From positions 1-64,000 of the forward strand of contig JANQOR010000012.1 in the NCBI GenBank assembly GCA_028285685.1: 64,000 nt of DNA, read 5' to 3'. Origin of the DNA: Cyclobacteriaceae bacterium (GTDB lineage Bacteria > Bacteroidota > Bacteroidia > Cytophagales > Cyclobacteriaceae). A program made the translations under genes and the position numbers. Each line of letters starts with the position of its first letter. Position 1 is the first letter of the stretch. Below the pieces are notes generated by a model. The model ran no database searches, had not been told where the DNA came from, and saw only the letters and a list, made by a program, of their open reading frames with translations. Positions 44,856-54,217 of this stretch are shown piece after piece.

Positions 44856-45866
44856 ATGTCTCTGATCTATTCTTTCATAAAAGTTTTTTTTCGCTTTGCT
44901 CTCAAATGCTACTTTCGAAGGATTGAAATCGTTGGTGTCGAAAACGTACCTAAGGATTCTCCCCTTTTGATTACACCGAATCACCAAAATGCTTTTCTGG
45001 ACGCCTTTCTTGTTGGAGCATTTGCCCCTACAGAACTACATTTCCTGACTCGGTCGGATGTCTTTAAATGGTGGAGTATGCCTGTTATGAAGCTCTTCAA
45101 TATGATACCTGTCTATCGGATACGAGATGGCTATTCCAGGTTGAGTAAAAATGAAGCCATCTTCAAAGCTTGCGAGGAAATATTTGCAAGAAAAAAATCT
45201 GTACTGATGTTTGCTGAAGGCGACCATGGAGAGCATCATTACCTACGACCCATTACCAAAGGAGCCGCCAGGCTCGCTCTGCAGTCCCAAATTTCAATTG
45301 AAGGAGATATTAAGGTCTTACCTGTCGGTTTGAACTACTTCGATCATCAGGCAGCTTGCGGTAAGGTAATGATCGTTTTTGGAGAACCGATCCCCGTCTC
45401 GGAATTCGTTCCTCAATATAAGGAGCATAACGGCAAAGGTCTTAACACCATGAAGGATCGGATTACAGAGGCAATGAAATCAACACTGATCATTCCAGAG
45501 AAAACAGAGGACTATGAACTGGTCAGGCGAACGGTTTTTAGAAGAAAAAACGAACCCCTCTCCTTTTCCAAACTACGAAACATTCAACCGAAGGATCAAA
45601 TCGAAATCACTGTTAAACAGTCCCATCACATATTTGCAAGAATCTTGAATCCGATACCCTTCATGGTCATTCGCAAGGTTCTAGCTGGGGTTGATGATGT
45701 TGTTTTTCACTCGTCATTGAAATTTGCCATCGGTTTAATCTTCTTTCCATTGTGGTGGCTCGGTGTTTTTTTTGCAATCAAGTTATCCCTTGAAATTATA
45801 ACCGCGCTGACTGTTGTTTTGATTATGATCTTCACATTATTCGCAAGCTACAAGTGGTTGAAATAG
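44856..45866 (+). CDS. PlsC-like glycerolipid acyltransferase
   Basis: A 336-residue membrane-associated acyltransferase. Motif I reads NHQNAFLDA (His-five-Asp, a spacing seen in a subgroup of these enzymes), motif II region is IPVYRIRDG, motif III is FAEGDHGEHH followed by ITKGAARLAL, and motif IV is VLPVGLNY. Two C-terminal helices follow (about 285-335). It probably acylates lysophosphatidate or a related lipid. Follows the CNNM gene without a gap; its 3' end overlaps the GNAT gene. Confidence 0.88.
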   Translation: MSLIYSFIKVFFRFALKCYFRRIEIVGVENVPKDSPLLITPNHQNAFLDAFLVGAFAPTELHFLTRSDVFKWWSMPVMKLFNMIPVYRIRDGYSRLSKNEAIFKACEEIFARKKSVLMFAEGDHGEHHYLRPITKGAARLALQSQISIEGDIKVLPVGLNYFDHQAACGKVMIVFGEPIPVSEFVPQYKEHNGKGLNTMKDRITEAMKSTLIIPEKTEDYELVRRTVFRRKNEPLSFSKLRNIQPKDQIEITVKQSHHIFARILNPIPFMVIRKVLAGVDDVVFHSSLKFAIGLIFFPLWWLGVFFAIKLSLEIITALTVVLIMIFTLFASYKWLK

Positions 45867-46309
45867 TCACATATGATCCAAGATATGAGAACGACTTCAA
45901 GATGTTGAATTACGCATGGATCAGACAGCTTTTCAAGGTGGAGGAATTCGACAAGAAGCTCTTGGAGGATCCGGAGGGCGAGATTATTGCTAAGGGCGGT
46001 GAAATCCTTATTGCATTGATGGATGGTGTAGCTGTTGGTACTTGTGCCTTAATTAGAAAAAATGATCATGTGTTTGAACTGGCTAAGATGGCTGTATCGG
46101 AGGCAGCCAGGGGTAATAAAATCGGATGGAAGCTGGGACTTGGTATTGTGGAAAAAGCGAAAGATTTTGGAGCTTCCAGACTCTTTCTGGAAACCAATAG
46201 CGAACTTAAGCCAGCAATTAATCTTTATAAGAAATTAGGTTTTAGGGAAAATTGCGAGACCGAATCACTTTATGACAGGTGCAATGTCAAAATGGAGATG
46301 GACTTATAG
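45854..46309 (+). CDS. GNAT-family N-acetyltransferase
   Basis: A 151-residue single-domain GNAT with the acetyl-CoA loop ARGNKIGWKLGLGIVEKA and the ETNSELKPAINLYKKLGF motif. Substrate unknown. GTG 45854 is chosen as start; it overlaps the acyltransferase gene by 13 bases and ends the operon. Confidence 0.85.
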   Translation: MVEIVTYDPRYENDFKMLNYAWIRQLFKVEEFDKKLLEDPEGEIIAKGGEILIALMDGVAVGTCALIRKNDHVFELAKMAVSEAARGNKIGWKLGLGIVEKAKDFGASRLFLETNSELKPAINLYKKLGFRENCETESLYDRCNVKMEMDL

Positions 46310-46315
46310 TTCTTA

Positions 46316-46327
46316 CCTGTTAACAGG
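46316..46327. other. 12-base palindrome between convergent genes
   Basis: CCTGTTAACAGG is a perfect palindrome in the 21-base gap between two convergent stop codons. It could form a small hairpin in either transcript, but lacks a T-tract on the forward side. Confidence 0.4.
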
Positions 46328-46330
46328 GAC

Positions 46331-47194
46331 CTATTTTCTTCCTCGATCAAATCTTGCTTTATCGTAGATGACCTTCCCTTCTTCATTCCATTCCTTCACG
46401 ATATAAGGCGTGAAGTTGAAGTTAAAAGGATCATCCGAATATCTTACTTCTCGTTTTACCAATCTTCCATCGTAGTATTCCTTCCATAGCCCTACGCGGT
46501 GATTGAATTTGTACATTCCCCTGGCTGCCAAGGACCCATCCCTTCTGAAAGCAAAGTATTCCCCATTCCGTTCTCCATAGTGCATTGGTATTACTTCCCG
46601 AAGTTTAGTCTTTTCAAAGTCATAGTAGGACAATAAAGATTCCTGTGGCCAACCCTTCCACCAGTGTGTTTTGTCTTGAAGAATATCGTATTTGTTCAAC
46701 CGCACCCATCTTTTGTGCTTCATACCTTTGTAATACCAGCCCTCCTCAAGGACCTGATCACCAATCATTTTCTTATAAGGCCCGTGAAGCACCCCCGCGT
46801 TAGCTTTATCGATTCGAAGGGAGTTTACAATCTTTTTCTTCTTGTAATCATACCAATAAAAATCACGAGCGTATTCCGGAGGATCTTCGTACACTTTCAG
46901 CATATTGAAGATCTCAAATACCACCTCTCCCCGAATCAAGTCGCGTGTATAACCTTTCCTTGTCTTTATCCCAAAAAAGACATTTTTCTTTACTTTCTTT
47001 TTTTTCTGCTTTACTGGCTCAATCTCTGACTGCTGATTGGCTTCAAGGTCCAGCGTCAAAGGAGTATCATAGTCGACCCTGAAAAGCTCCTCAATCGAAA
47101 CCGAACCCTCCGAACCAGATTGGTCCTCCTGAGCGAGTGCCTGAAAACCAAGCGAAAAGGCCAGCAGTGCAATAAGCAGTCTAAAATCCTTCAT
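46331..47194 (-). CDS. Exported MORN-repeat-variant protein
   Basis: A 287-residue exported protein: signal peptide (MKDFRLLIALLAFSLGFQALAQ), a basic linker (KQKKKKVKKN), and MORN/YwqK-like repeats (VLHGPYKKMIGDQVLEEGWYY, YGERNGEYFAFRRDGSLAARG, NHRVGLWKEYYDGRL). Such repeats form beta sheets and mediate binding. It follows the M14 peptidase by 15 bases on the same strand. Confidence 0.83.
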   Translation of the reverse strand: MKDFRLLIALLAFSLGFQALAQEDQSGSEGSVSIEELFRVDYDTPLTLDLEANQQSEIEPVKQKKKKVKKNVFFGIKTRKGYTRDLIRGEVVFEIFNMLKVYEDPPEYARDFYWYDYKKKKIVNSLRIDKANAGVLHGPYKKMIGDQVLEEGWYYKGMKHKRWVRLNKYDILQDKTHWWKGWPQESLLSYYDFEKTKLREVIPMHYGERNGEYFAFRRDGSLAARGMYKFNHRVGLWKEYYDGRLVKREVRYSDDPFNFNFTPYIVKEWNEEGKVIYDKARFDRGRK

Positions 47195-47209
47195 TCTTGA
47201 AACCCATGG

Positions 47210-49765
47210 TTATTCTCCAGCACCTCCACTAATGGATTGCCCAAAAAATAACGCATTCATGAAGATTTTATTGGTCCCCCACCAAAAAGCTCTGAAATTA
47301 GGATTATCCGTTAGCGTAACAACCCTTCCTCGTCCGACTGTAGAGATCGTTGCTGCAGGGGAGTCCTTAAATCGTTCCAGGTTTTCTTCAGAAACGTATC
47401 CTGACAAAAGCGGACGCGAGGTGTAAACGAGTGGGTTGGCGTATGCATTTTTTGATTTTTCCATCACCAGATTGTGATTTCGGAACAATGGAATACGATC
47501 ACTCTCCAAGCCATACGCCAGCGGATGAGTCAGATCAACTCGTGCCTCGAAAATAGTTCCTCCAGTTACTTGTGCTCCCCGATACTCATTTAGTTTGTCG
47601 TAAGGTTTGTAGCTCTTATCGTCATTGCTGCCCTTTTTGTATTCAACCTTGGTTATTTCCTTATCGCTCAACCATTTACCTCCATTTTTCCATGCCACAA
47701 TAACGCCACCACCTCTCAGCCATCTCTTCAGGTTCTCTACCCCTGAATCACGAATAGTAGAAAGATTTCCATTTCCAATAACAATCTTGTTGTATCGATC
47801 CAGATCCATAGAATTCACCCTTGAAATTGGTAGTAACGTCACCTTCATCTTTAATCTTTGATCCAGCAAATGCCATACTTCTCCAGCCTCATAGCTACTC
47901 ATTCTACCGTCTACCAAAACAGCAACTTTAGGCAAGTCCACCTTGGTGTTGCTCCTGCTGCCAAGATCCACCCCATTCATGGCGAGCCCTGTGGTAAGTG
48001 CAAAAACGTCCACGGCGTCCTCCGCAACAATTTGATCAATCGTTGATTCGATTTCGCTCCTTTTATCTTCCTGTACCCCCACAGGAATGATCATTGTACC
48101 TCGAGGATATGTCCTATTTGCGTCGGAGTGCGTTTCATGCAGCATTTGCACTACTACCTTTTGCTCCAGCAAACGATTGATTGCACGAAAAGCATAGTAT
48201 CCGTATGGCTGGATGGCATATGCGTATGCTCCTTTGCTTCCAATAAATTCTCCTTTAGGTTGTTCTGGGCTTTCGATCTTCTCACCCATGAGACCTGCAT
48301 TAAAATCCCTACCTAAACTGGCAGATTTCATGTTAAATGCGAGTGGAAGTGTCCACGTTGATACGTCATAGAACAGACTATCATTGAAAGTCGTTCTTGT
48401 CTCGAACATCGCCTTGGCAAGTCGGTACTGTGGCTGGTTCAAAGGCACAATATATGCTGATCCAGGATTATATCTTTTGCCTTGTTTAGTCACAGCGCTC
48501 TTCAGCTTATAAACGTCAATCTTATGCTGGGTAAGCATCTTAAGCAATTCGAAGTTCTTCGTCGCGTCCCTGTCTGAACCAAAAACAAATGCCTTTTCAC
48601 TATCTCTGGAGGCAAGATTAGATGCACTCTGATAGAACTCTCTTTGATAGTCTAAGAACTCTTTTCTGTGCGTCACTCCGGAGGCCATGGTCGAAAGTGA
48701 TGTTGTGAAGTGATTTCTCACAGCCATAGGAAAAGTGAGTATCCCAAATTGGTTTTCTTGTGCATGTCCTCTTGAGCTTGCCTGCTCAAACAGTATGCCG
48801 ACAGAACCATTTACATCCGGGTAGGTGGATCCCTTCCCAATGTAGAAATCATCGAAGCTCTCCTCACTGTAATAGAGGGATCCAATTTTGTCCAGGTATT
48901 CAGCGTGAAACTTCGCCATTTTATGAGAGAGTTCTACATTTTTTTCGGGAGTCCATGGGAATTTTCTGGCAGGGATCCCAGGCTGAAAAAAGAATGTGGA
49001 GTTGGTGCCCATTTCATGGTGATCTGTGAGAATGTTTGGCTTCCATTCATGAAATCGTTTGATTCGTCCACGGGATTCCGGATGTGCCAATGGCAACCAA
49101 TCCCTGTTCAGGTCAAACCAATAGTGATTGGTTCTTCCGCCTGGCCAAGCCTCATCGTATTCCCTGTCATTGGGATCCGGATTAATGACATGTGACCTGT
49201 GTACGTTGACCCAGCTTGCAAATCGATTTAATCCATCAGGATTAAAGGAGGGGTCTATGATAACCACCGCATTTTCCAACAGTTCGTCAATTTCATTGCC
49301 TTGTGCAGCCGCTAAATGATATACGGTCAGTAGCGATGCATTTGCACCGCTTGCCTCATTCCCATGAACAGAATATCCCAGCCATATAACAATTGGCATT
49401 CCCTCCGTATTCAAACTTCCCGACTGTGTCGGGTCTGTAAGTTTTACATGATCAGATCTTATCTCATCCAGGTTAGAATGATTCTCAGTGGATGTGAAAA
49501 TTAAATGCATCAGAGGCCTTCCTTCGTAGGTTTTAGCGAACTCCTCCAAAACAACTCTATCCGATGCGGCCGCTAGTGTTCGCATATAATAGATGAGTTG
49601 GTCGTGGCTGACATGCCATTCACCCGGGTGATATCCAAGAACCTCCTTGGGGGTCGGTATATCAGGGTCGTAGGAAACTTCGCTCGGTAGATAGTATGAC
49701 ATGTCTACTTGTGCGAAAGCAACAAATGAGATTAGAGTGAAAATGAGAGCTGGAAGCTTTTTCAT
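47210..49765 (-). CDS. Exported M14-family zinc carboxypeptidase-like protein
   Basis: A protein of about 851 residues from ATG 49765 (signal peptide KKLPALIFTLISFVAFAQ); an upstream TTG at 49798 adds only 11 residues without signal character. The peptidase domain shows SVHGNEASGAN with the first two zinc ligands, IDPSFNPDGLNRF, FDLNRDW, and NILTDHHEMG. The long C-terminal part (about 420-851) is mixed alpha/beta and may include a glutamine-amidotransferase-like fold (KIVIGNGNLSTIRDSGV, GGVIVAWKNGG). Probably degrades peptides or wall fragments outside the inner membrane. Confidence 0.9.
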   Translation of the reverse strand: MKKLPALIFTLISFVAFAQVDMSYYLPSEVSYDPDIPTPKEVLGYHPGEWHVSHDQLIYYMRTLAAASDRVVLEEFAKTYEGRPLMHLIFTSTENHSNLDEIRSDHVKLTDPTQSGSLNTEGMPIVIWLGYSVHGNEASGANASLLTVYHLAAAQGNEIDELLENAVVIIDPSFNPDGLNRFASWVNVHRSHVINPDPNDREYDEAWPGGRTNHYWFDLNRDWLPLAHPESRGRIKRFHEWKPNILTDHHEMGTNSTFFFQPGIPARKFPWTPEKNVELSHKMAKFHAEYLDKIGSLYYSEESFDDFYIGKGSTYPDVNGSVGILFEQASSRGHAQENQFGILTFPMAVRNHFTTSLSTMASGVTHRKEFLDYQREFYQSASNLASRDSEKAFVFGSDRDATKNFELLKMLTQHKIDVYKLKSAVTKQGKRYNPGSAYIVPLNQPQYRLAKAMFETRTTFNDSLFYDVSTWTLPLAFNMKSASLGRDFNAGLMGEKIESPEQPKGEFIGSKGAYAYAIQPYGYYAFRAINRLLEQKVVVQMLHETHSDANRTYPRGTMIIPVGVQEDKRSEIESTIDQIVAEDAVDVFALTTGLAMNGVDLGSRSNTKVDLPKVAVLVDGRMSSYEAGEVWHLLDQRLKMKVTLLPISRVNSMDLDRYNKIVIGNGNLSTIRDSGVENLKRWLRGGGVIVAWKNGGKWLSDKEITKVEYKKGSNDDKSYKPYDKLNEYRGAQVTGGTIFEARVDLTHPLAYGLESDRIPLFRNHNLVMEKSKNAYANPLVYTSRPLLSGYVSEENLERFKDSPAATISTVGRGRVVTLTDNPNFRAFWWGTNKIFMNALFFGQSISGGAGE

Positions 49766-49810
49766 AGCGTTAATTTTTGGGTGGCCTAATCTAACCAATC
49801 AGTGGGGCAC

Positions 49811-49841
49811 AAAAAAACCCGCTCGGATAAGCGGGTTTTTT
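49811..49841 (-). terminator. Intrinsic terminator of htpG
   Basis: ACCCGCT (49817-49823) and AGCGGGT (49830-49836) form a 7-bp stem flanked by A-tract and T-tract, so it can act in both directions. On the reverse strand it ends htpG transcription before the M14 gene. Confidence 0.85.
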
Positions 49842-49862
49842 CTATTATCAGTTAGATAATTT

Positions 49863-51746
49863 CTATATCATCTCAACACTCCTGTTGACAAAATCTGTCA
49901 GAGCTTTCCCCTCCAGCATCCCCTGAGAAAGAAGCGCAAGATCATAGGCTTGCTTAGCCAGCCGCTCTCTCTTTTTATCAGTTTTTGAATCCAGGATTTT
50001 TCGGATCACCTCGTGGTTGGCATTTATGGCTACTGATAGATTCATGGGCATATCGCCAAACATCATCGGGCCTCCACCAGTCGCCTGCATATCTTTCATC
50101 CTTCTTATAAACTCAGGAAGCGTTATTGTTACAGGTAGGTCATCTGTGGCCATCGCCTCTACATTTACTGTATTGTTGTTGTCGTCAATGGCTTTTTCAA
50201 AAATTCCTTTCAAAGTCTCCTTCTCTTCGTCACTCAAGACAGATTCTTTCTTCTCATCCTTGTCAATGAGCTTATCAATCACATCCGCGTCCACGCGTTG
50301 AAGAACCATTTTCTCGTTTTTCTGCTCCAGGTGACTAATGAAGTGGCTGTCGATTGGTCCATTGAGCTCAATCACATCATAGCTTCGCTTTGTGGCTGTT
50401 TCAATGTACCCGTGCTGTTTCTCCTTATCTGTTGTATAAAGAACAACCGCATTTTTGTCTTTATTCGTCTGGTTAGTTTCGATGTGTTTTTTGTACTCTT
50501 CAATGGTAAAGTACTTTTCATCAAGGTTTTTCACTAAAGCAAAATCCTTCGCATTTTCATCAAACTTCTCTTCGGAGATCATCCCATACTTCACAAAGAC
50601 ACCAATGTCTTCCCATTTCTTCTCATAGCCCTCTCGATCATTCTTAAACAAATCGCCAAGTTTATCAGCTACCTTTTTTGTAATATATCCGTTAATCTTC
50701 TTCACATTGGAATCCGATTGCAAGTAGCTCCTGGATACGTTCAGTGGAATGTCAGGTGAATCAATCACACCATGCAACAATTGTAAAAACTCCGGCACAA
50801 TATCCTTCACCTCATCGGTGATAAACACCTGGCGGGAATACAGCTGGATCTTATTTTTTTGCAGATCAAAATCCTTTTTCAACTTGGGGAAGTAAAGAAC
50901 TCCTGTAAGATTGAAAGGGTAATCAACATTTAAGTGAATCCAGAAAAGTGGATCTTCGCTAAATGGATACAGCGTCTTGTAAAAAGCTAAGTAATCCTCA
51001 TCCTTCAGCTCACTAGGTGGCTTAGTCCAAATTGGTTCAGTATCGTTGATGATGTTGTCAACCTTTACTGATTTGTACTTGACATTCCCATCCTTGTCCT
51101 TACCATCCTCTTCACTTTTATCTTTCTGACCAAATTTGATTGAAACAGGTAGGAACTTAGAATATTTGTTCAGTATCCCCTCAATTCTCGAATCCTCAAG
51201 AAACTCTTCAGAATCATCCGCAATATGAAGGATGATATCAGTACCTCTTGTCTTGCGTTTGTCAGGTTTGATCTCAAAATCCGTCTCGCCCGTACAAATC
51301 CACTTTGCTGCCTCTGCTCCTTCCTGGTGAGATAATGTGACGATCTCCACTTTTTTAGCTACCATGAAGGCGGAGTAGAATCCCAGGCCGAAATGACCAA
51401 TAATTTGTTGGTTATCGGCCTTGTCTTTGTACTTCTCAATGAACTCTGTTGCGCCGGAAAAAGCAATCTGGTTAATGTATTTTTTAATCTCTTCGGCCGT
51501 CATCCCTATTCCCTTGTCTGAAACTTTGACTGTCTTTTTCTTCTTGTCCACTGAAACTTCAACAGTCAAATCGCCGAGCTCTCCTTTATATTCTCCTAAT
51601 GCCGCCAGTTGTTTGATCTTTTGTGTGGCATCTACAGCATTGGAAACGAGCTCCCTCAGAAAGATCTCATGATCCGAATAGAGAAATTTCTTAATGATCG
51701 GAAAGATGTTTTCCGTATGTATTGATATCGTGCCTTTTTCTTGCAT
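49863..51746 (-). CDS. htpG: Molecular chaperone HtpG (Hsp90)
   Basis: A cytosolic Hsp90 homologue of 627 residues. The GHKL ATPase domain is complete: ELVSNAVDATQKI, VSDKGIGMTAEEI, GHFGLGFYSAFMVA and GTDIILHI. The middle domain has the catalytic-loop region RQVFITDEV and NVSRSYLQSD, and the C-terminal dimerisation domain follows (about 510-627). The Bacteroidota-type insert DKSEEDGKDKDGNVKYKS is present. Upstream inverted repeats suggest stress control, and a strong terminator follows. Confidence 0.97.
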   Translation of the reverse strand: MQEKGTISIHTENIFPIIKKFLYSDHEIFLRELVSNAVDATQKIKQLAALGEYKGELGDLTVEVSVDKKKKTVKVSDKGIGMTAEEIKKYINQIAFSGATEFIEKYKDKADNQQIIGHFGLGFYSAFMVAKKVEIVTLSHQEGAEAAKWICTGETDFEIKPDKRKTRGTDIILHIADDSEEFLEDSRIEGILNKYSKFLPVSIKFGQKDKSEEDGKDKDGNVKYKSVKVDNIINDTEPIWTKPPSELKDEDYLAFYKTLYPFSEDPLFWIHLNVDYPFNLTGVLYFPKLKKDFDLQKNKIQLYSRQVFITDEVKDIVPEFLQLLHGVIDSPDIPLNVSRSYLQSDSNVKKINGYITKKVADKLGDLFKNDREGYEKKWEDIGVFVKYGMISEEKFDENAKDFALVKNLDEKYFTIEEYKKHIETNQTNKDKNAVVLYTTDKEKQHGYIETATKRSYDVIELNGPIDSHFISHLEQKNEKMVLQRVDADVIDKLIDKDEKKESVLSDEEKETLKGIFEKAIDDNNNTVNVEAMATDDLPVTITLPEFIRRMKDMQATGGGPMMFGDMPMNLSVAINANHEVIRKILDSKTDKKRERLAKQAYDLALLSQGMLEGKALTDFVNRSVEMI

Positions 51747-51764
51747 GGTCTAAAAATTAAATTC

Positions 51765-51821
51765 TTGTCAAATCGCTTTTGACAAAAAGCATTCCAGTCC
51801 GGAAAATCTGACATCTTGTCA
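51765..51821 (-). promoter_or_regulatory. Inverted repeats upstream of htpG
   Basis: TTGTCAAA (51765-51772) and TTTGACAA (51778-51785) form a perfect inverted repeat with a 5-base spacer, about 20 bases before the htpG start. A second one, TGACA-TCT-TGTCA (51809-51821), lies 23 bases further up. The common core TGTCA/TGACA may be the binding site of a heat-shock regulator; these are not CIRCE elements. Confidence 0.5.
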
Positions 51822-51840
51822 TTCCATCCTGTCCAAATGA

Positions 51841-52635
51841 CTATTCTGCAATCCTAAGCCTTTGAACAAATTCAACTTGACGCCCATTCATAAGCTTGAC
51901 CAGATACTGTCCAGGTAATAAATGAGAAATATCCACTGATTCAGGTCGAGATAGATCTAATATTCGTTTTCCCCGGAGATCATAAACCGCAACATGGACA
52001 TCATTCATCCATTTTCCACCAGATATTTGAAAGTATTTGGTAGCTGGATTTGGAAATAGAAAGAGTCCTTCTCTACCTGTGGAATTGTACCCCAATATGT
52101 TCTCCACCACTACTGAGATTAATCTGACAGCGGTACAGCCTAACTGACTAGTCACTTGTACGAGGTATGTTCCTGATTCTGAAACAGTAATATGAGACGT
52201 TGTGTCGGGCAGTTCAGATCCATCTTCCAAAAACCATTTATATGAATTTCCTTCCTCCGAGTCCGCCCGGATGATGTTGTCTTCAAAGGAGAGTGTCACC
52301 TCCGGAGATATAGTAGCATTGTGAATTTCAAGGATTATAGGATCTGACGTTTCTGACGTCTGGAGATCCTCTGCAATGACCTTATATGGGCCAGCACTCA
52401 GGCTATCCACTCTCGATCCCACATCAATAAGGGAATCTCCACTACTTGTGGCAACATACCATCTAAACTCAAATCCAACAGTTGATCCTCCAACTGACGC
52501 CTCAGCTTCTCCGTTCGGCGTGATACACGAAGTTTGATGTGAAATTATGCCAACTGAAACGATCGGTTTCGGAGCGGCAAAACAGTGTATATAAAGGACG
52601 GCAAACGCCACAAAAGAGATGGTGATTCTATTCAT
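51841..52635 (-). CDS. T9SS-sorted protein with Ig-like repeats
   Basis: A protein of about 264 residues: signal peptide (NRITISFVAFAVLYIHCFA), two Ig/SprB-like repeats (about 25-105 with SCITPNGEAEASVGG and GPYKVIAED; about 110-180 with SYKWFLEDGSELPD and GTYLVQVTSQLGC), and a C-terminal T9SS sorting domain (LFLFPNPATKYFQI, VAVYDLRGKRIL, GQYLVKL). ATG 52635 is chosen; an earlier TTG at 52650 is unlikely. Probably a small cell-surface or secreted protein; role unknown. Confidence 0.82.
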   Translation of the reverse strand: MNRITISFVAFAVLYIHCFAAPKPIVSVGIISHQTSCITPNGEAEASVGGSTVGFEFRWYVATSSGDSLIDVGSRVDSLSAGPYKVIAEDLQTSETSDPIILEIHNATISPEVTLSFEDNIIRADSEEGNSYKWFLEDGSELPDTTSHITVSESGTYLVQVTSQLGCTAVRLISVVVENILGYNSTGREGLFLFPNPATKYFQISGGKWMNDVHVAVYDLRGKRILDLSRPESVDISHLLPGQYLVKLMNGRQVEFVQRLRIAE

Positions 52636-52840
52636 AACTATCAATGCCAATTCCTGGCAAATGTCAACTTTTGTAAGATATGGTTTTAATCTTGATATTA
52701 CATCCGGCTAGTTATCTGCAAAAGTAAGAGGAGTAAGATCATCCGTGATCAAGCAGAGCTGCAAAGAGATTGTGGTTACGCCATTGGAACCGGGAGTATA
52801 AAGATCAATAACCTATGAAGGTTTACTCTATTTCGTATAG

Positions 52841-52874
52841 TTGTCATTGAAGATATCTAAAAACATTATTTTCG
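52841..52874 (+). promoter_or_regulatory. Candidate promoter of the TPR-AAA+ gene
   Basis: TATTTTCG (52867-52874) is one base off TAnnTTTG, with TTG at 52847-52849 (17-base spacer) or 52841-52843. The rest of the gap 52636-52840 shows no convincing gene. Confidence 0.4.
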
Positions 52875-52897
52875 ACTATAATTTTCATTAGTCATCG

Positions 52898-54217
52898 TTG
52901 ACGAAAGGCACATTGGAGGACCAGATTAAAAATCTAAGAGAAGCTCTGAGCTTTTCCCCAGATAATATCCCGCTTAGACTACATCTAGCTGAAACATTAA
53001 TTTCGGCGAACTTACTAGATGAGGCAGAGAAGGAATTTCAGGAAGTAATAAAACTTGGTGATGGCAAAGAAGGTAAGTTTGGTTTAGCCCAAGTCTTTTT
53101 CAAGCAAGAAGAATTCTCAAAGTGCAATGTCATTTTGGAAGAGTTACTGCAACACGATAGTTCAGAAGTTGATGTCCTCGTTTTACATGCTAAAACTCTT
53201 GTTCGTGAAAATGCAATTCAGGCAGCCGTGGAGATTTATCAGCGAATTTTGGAAATCAACCCCACTTTTTCTGACGAAGAACTGGACACCCACCTACGAC
53301 ATGGACAATCTTCAAACGAAGTTAACACGAACGGCCTGATATCTCCATTTGTTCAAATGCCGGATATCAACTTTGAGCAAGTCGGTGGAATGGAGAAGGT
53401 CAAGTCAGAGATCGACATAAAAATTATTAAACCGCTTGCACACCCTGAACTTTATAAGGCATATGGGAAGAAAGTTGGCGGTGGCATTCTTCTTTACGGG
53501 CCTCCCGGATGTGGAAAAACATTTGTGGCAAAGGCCACTGCCGGTCAGGTGAATGCCAGATTCATCTCCGTTGGCCTACAGGATATCCTTGACATGTGGA
53601 TTGGGAACAGTGAAAAAAATCTGCATGGAATCTTTGAAATTGCGAGAGATCATAAACCATGTGTGCTTTTTTTTGATGAAATAGATGCATTGGGAGCCAG
53701 CCGAAGTGATATGAAACAGTCAAGTGGTCGACATCTCATTAATCAATTTCTTCAAGAGCTTGATGGACTTGATAATAGCAACGATGGCATCTTGGTTCTC
53801 GGTGCTACTAATACCCCCTGGCATCTTGATTCGGCGTTTCGCAGACCCGGACGTTTCGATAGGATTATATTCGTTCCACCTCCTGACCAAGAATCCCGCG
53901 AAGCAATTCTCAAATTGAAATTGCGTGGCAAGCCGACAGAGTCGATTGATTACAGCTCTTTGGCTAAAAAGACAAAAGATTTTTCAGGTGCTGATATTGA
54001 GGCAATCATAGATATCGCTATTGAGGCGAAATTATCTGAATCATTTGAACAGGGAGTCCCTAAACCTCTAAACAACAAGGACCTGCAAAACGCAGCAAGA
54101 AAACATTCTGCAAGTACTAAAGAGTGGTTTAGCACAGCTAAGAACTTTGCCTTGTTCGCAAACGATTCTGGTTTGTATGACGACATCTTGTTATACATGA
54201 ATCTCAAAAAGAAATAA
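52898..54217 (+). CDS. TPR-AAA+ ATPase (Cdc48/proteasome-ATPase-like)
   Basis: A 439-residue cytosolic protein. Residues 5-125 are TPR-like helices; residues 157-400 are an AAA+ module of the classic type: FEQVGGMEKVKSEI, Walker A GPPGCGKT (201-208), an aromatic pore loop DMWIGNSEK (232-240), Walker B FFDEID (258-263), and arginine fingers in FRRPGRFDR (314-322). No protease domain is present, so it is probably an unfoldase or disaggregase with the TPR part selecting clients. Start TTG 52898. Its stop overlaps the ATG of the next gene (TAATG). Confidence 0.85.
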   Translation: MTKGTLEDQIKNLREALSFSPDNIPLRLHLAETLISANLLDEAEKEFQEVIKLGDGKEGKFGLAQVFFKQEEFSKCNVILEELLQHDSSEVDVLVLHAKTLVRENAIQAAVEIYQRILEINPTFSDEELDTHLRHGQSSNEVNTNGLISPFVQMPDINFEQVGGMEKVKSEIDIKIIKPLAHPELYKAYGKKVGGGILLYGPPGCGKTFVAKATAGQVNARFISVGLQDILDMWIGNSEKNLHGIFEIARDHKPCVLFFDEIDALGASRSDMKQSSGRHLINQFLQELDGLDNSNDGILVLGATNTPWHLDSAFRRPGRFDRIIFVPPPDQESREAILKLKLRGKPTESIDYSSLAKKTKDFSGADIEAIIDIAIEAKLSESFEQGVPKPLNNKDLQNAARKHSASTKEWFSTAKNFALFANDSGLYDDILLYMNLKKK

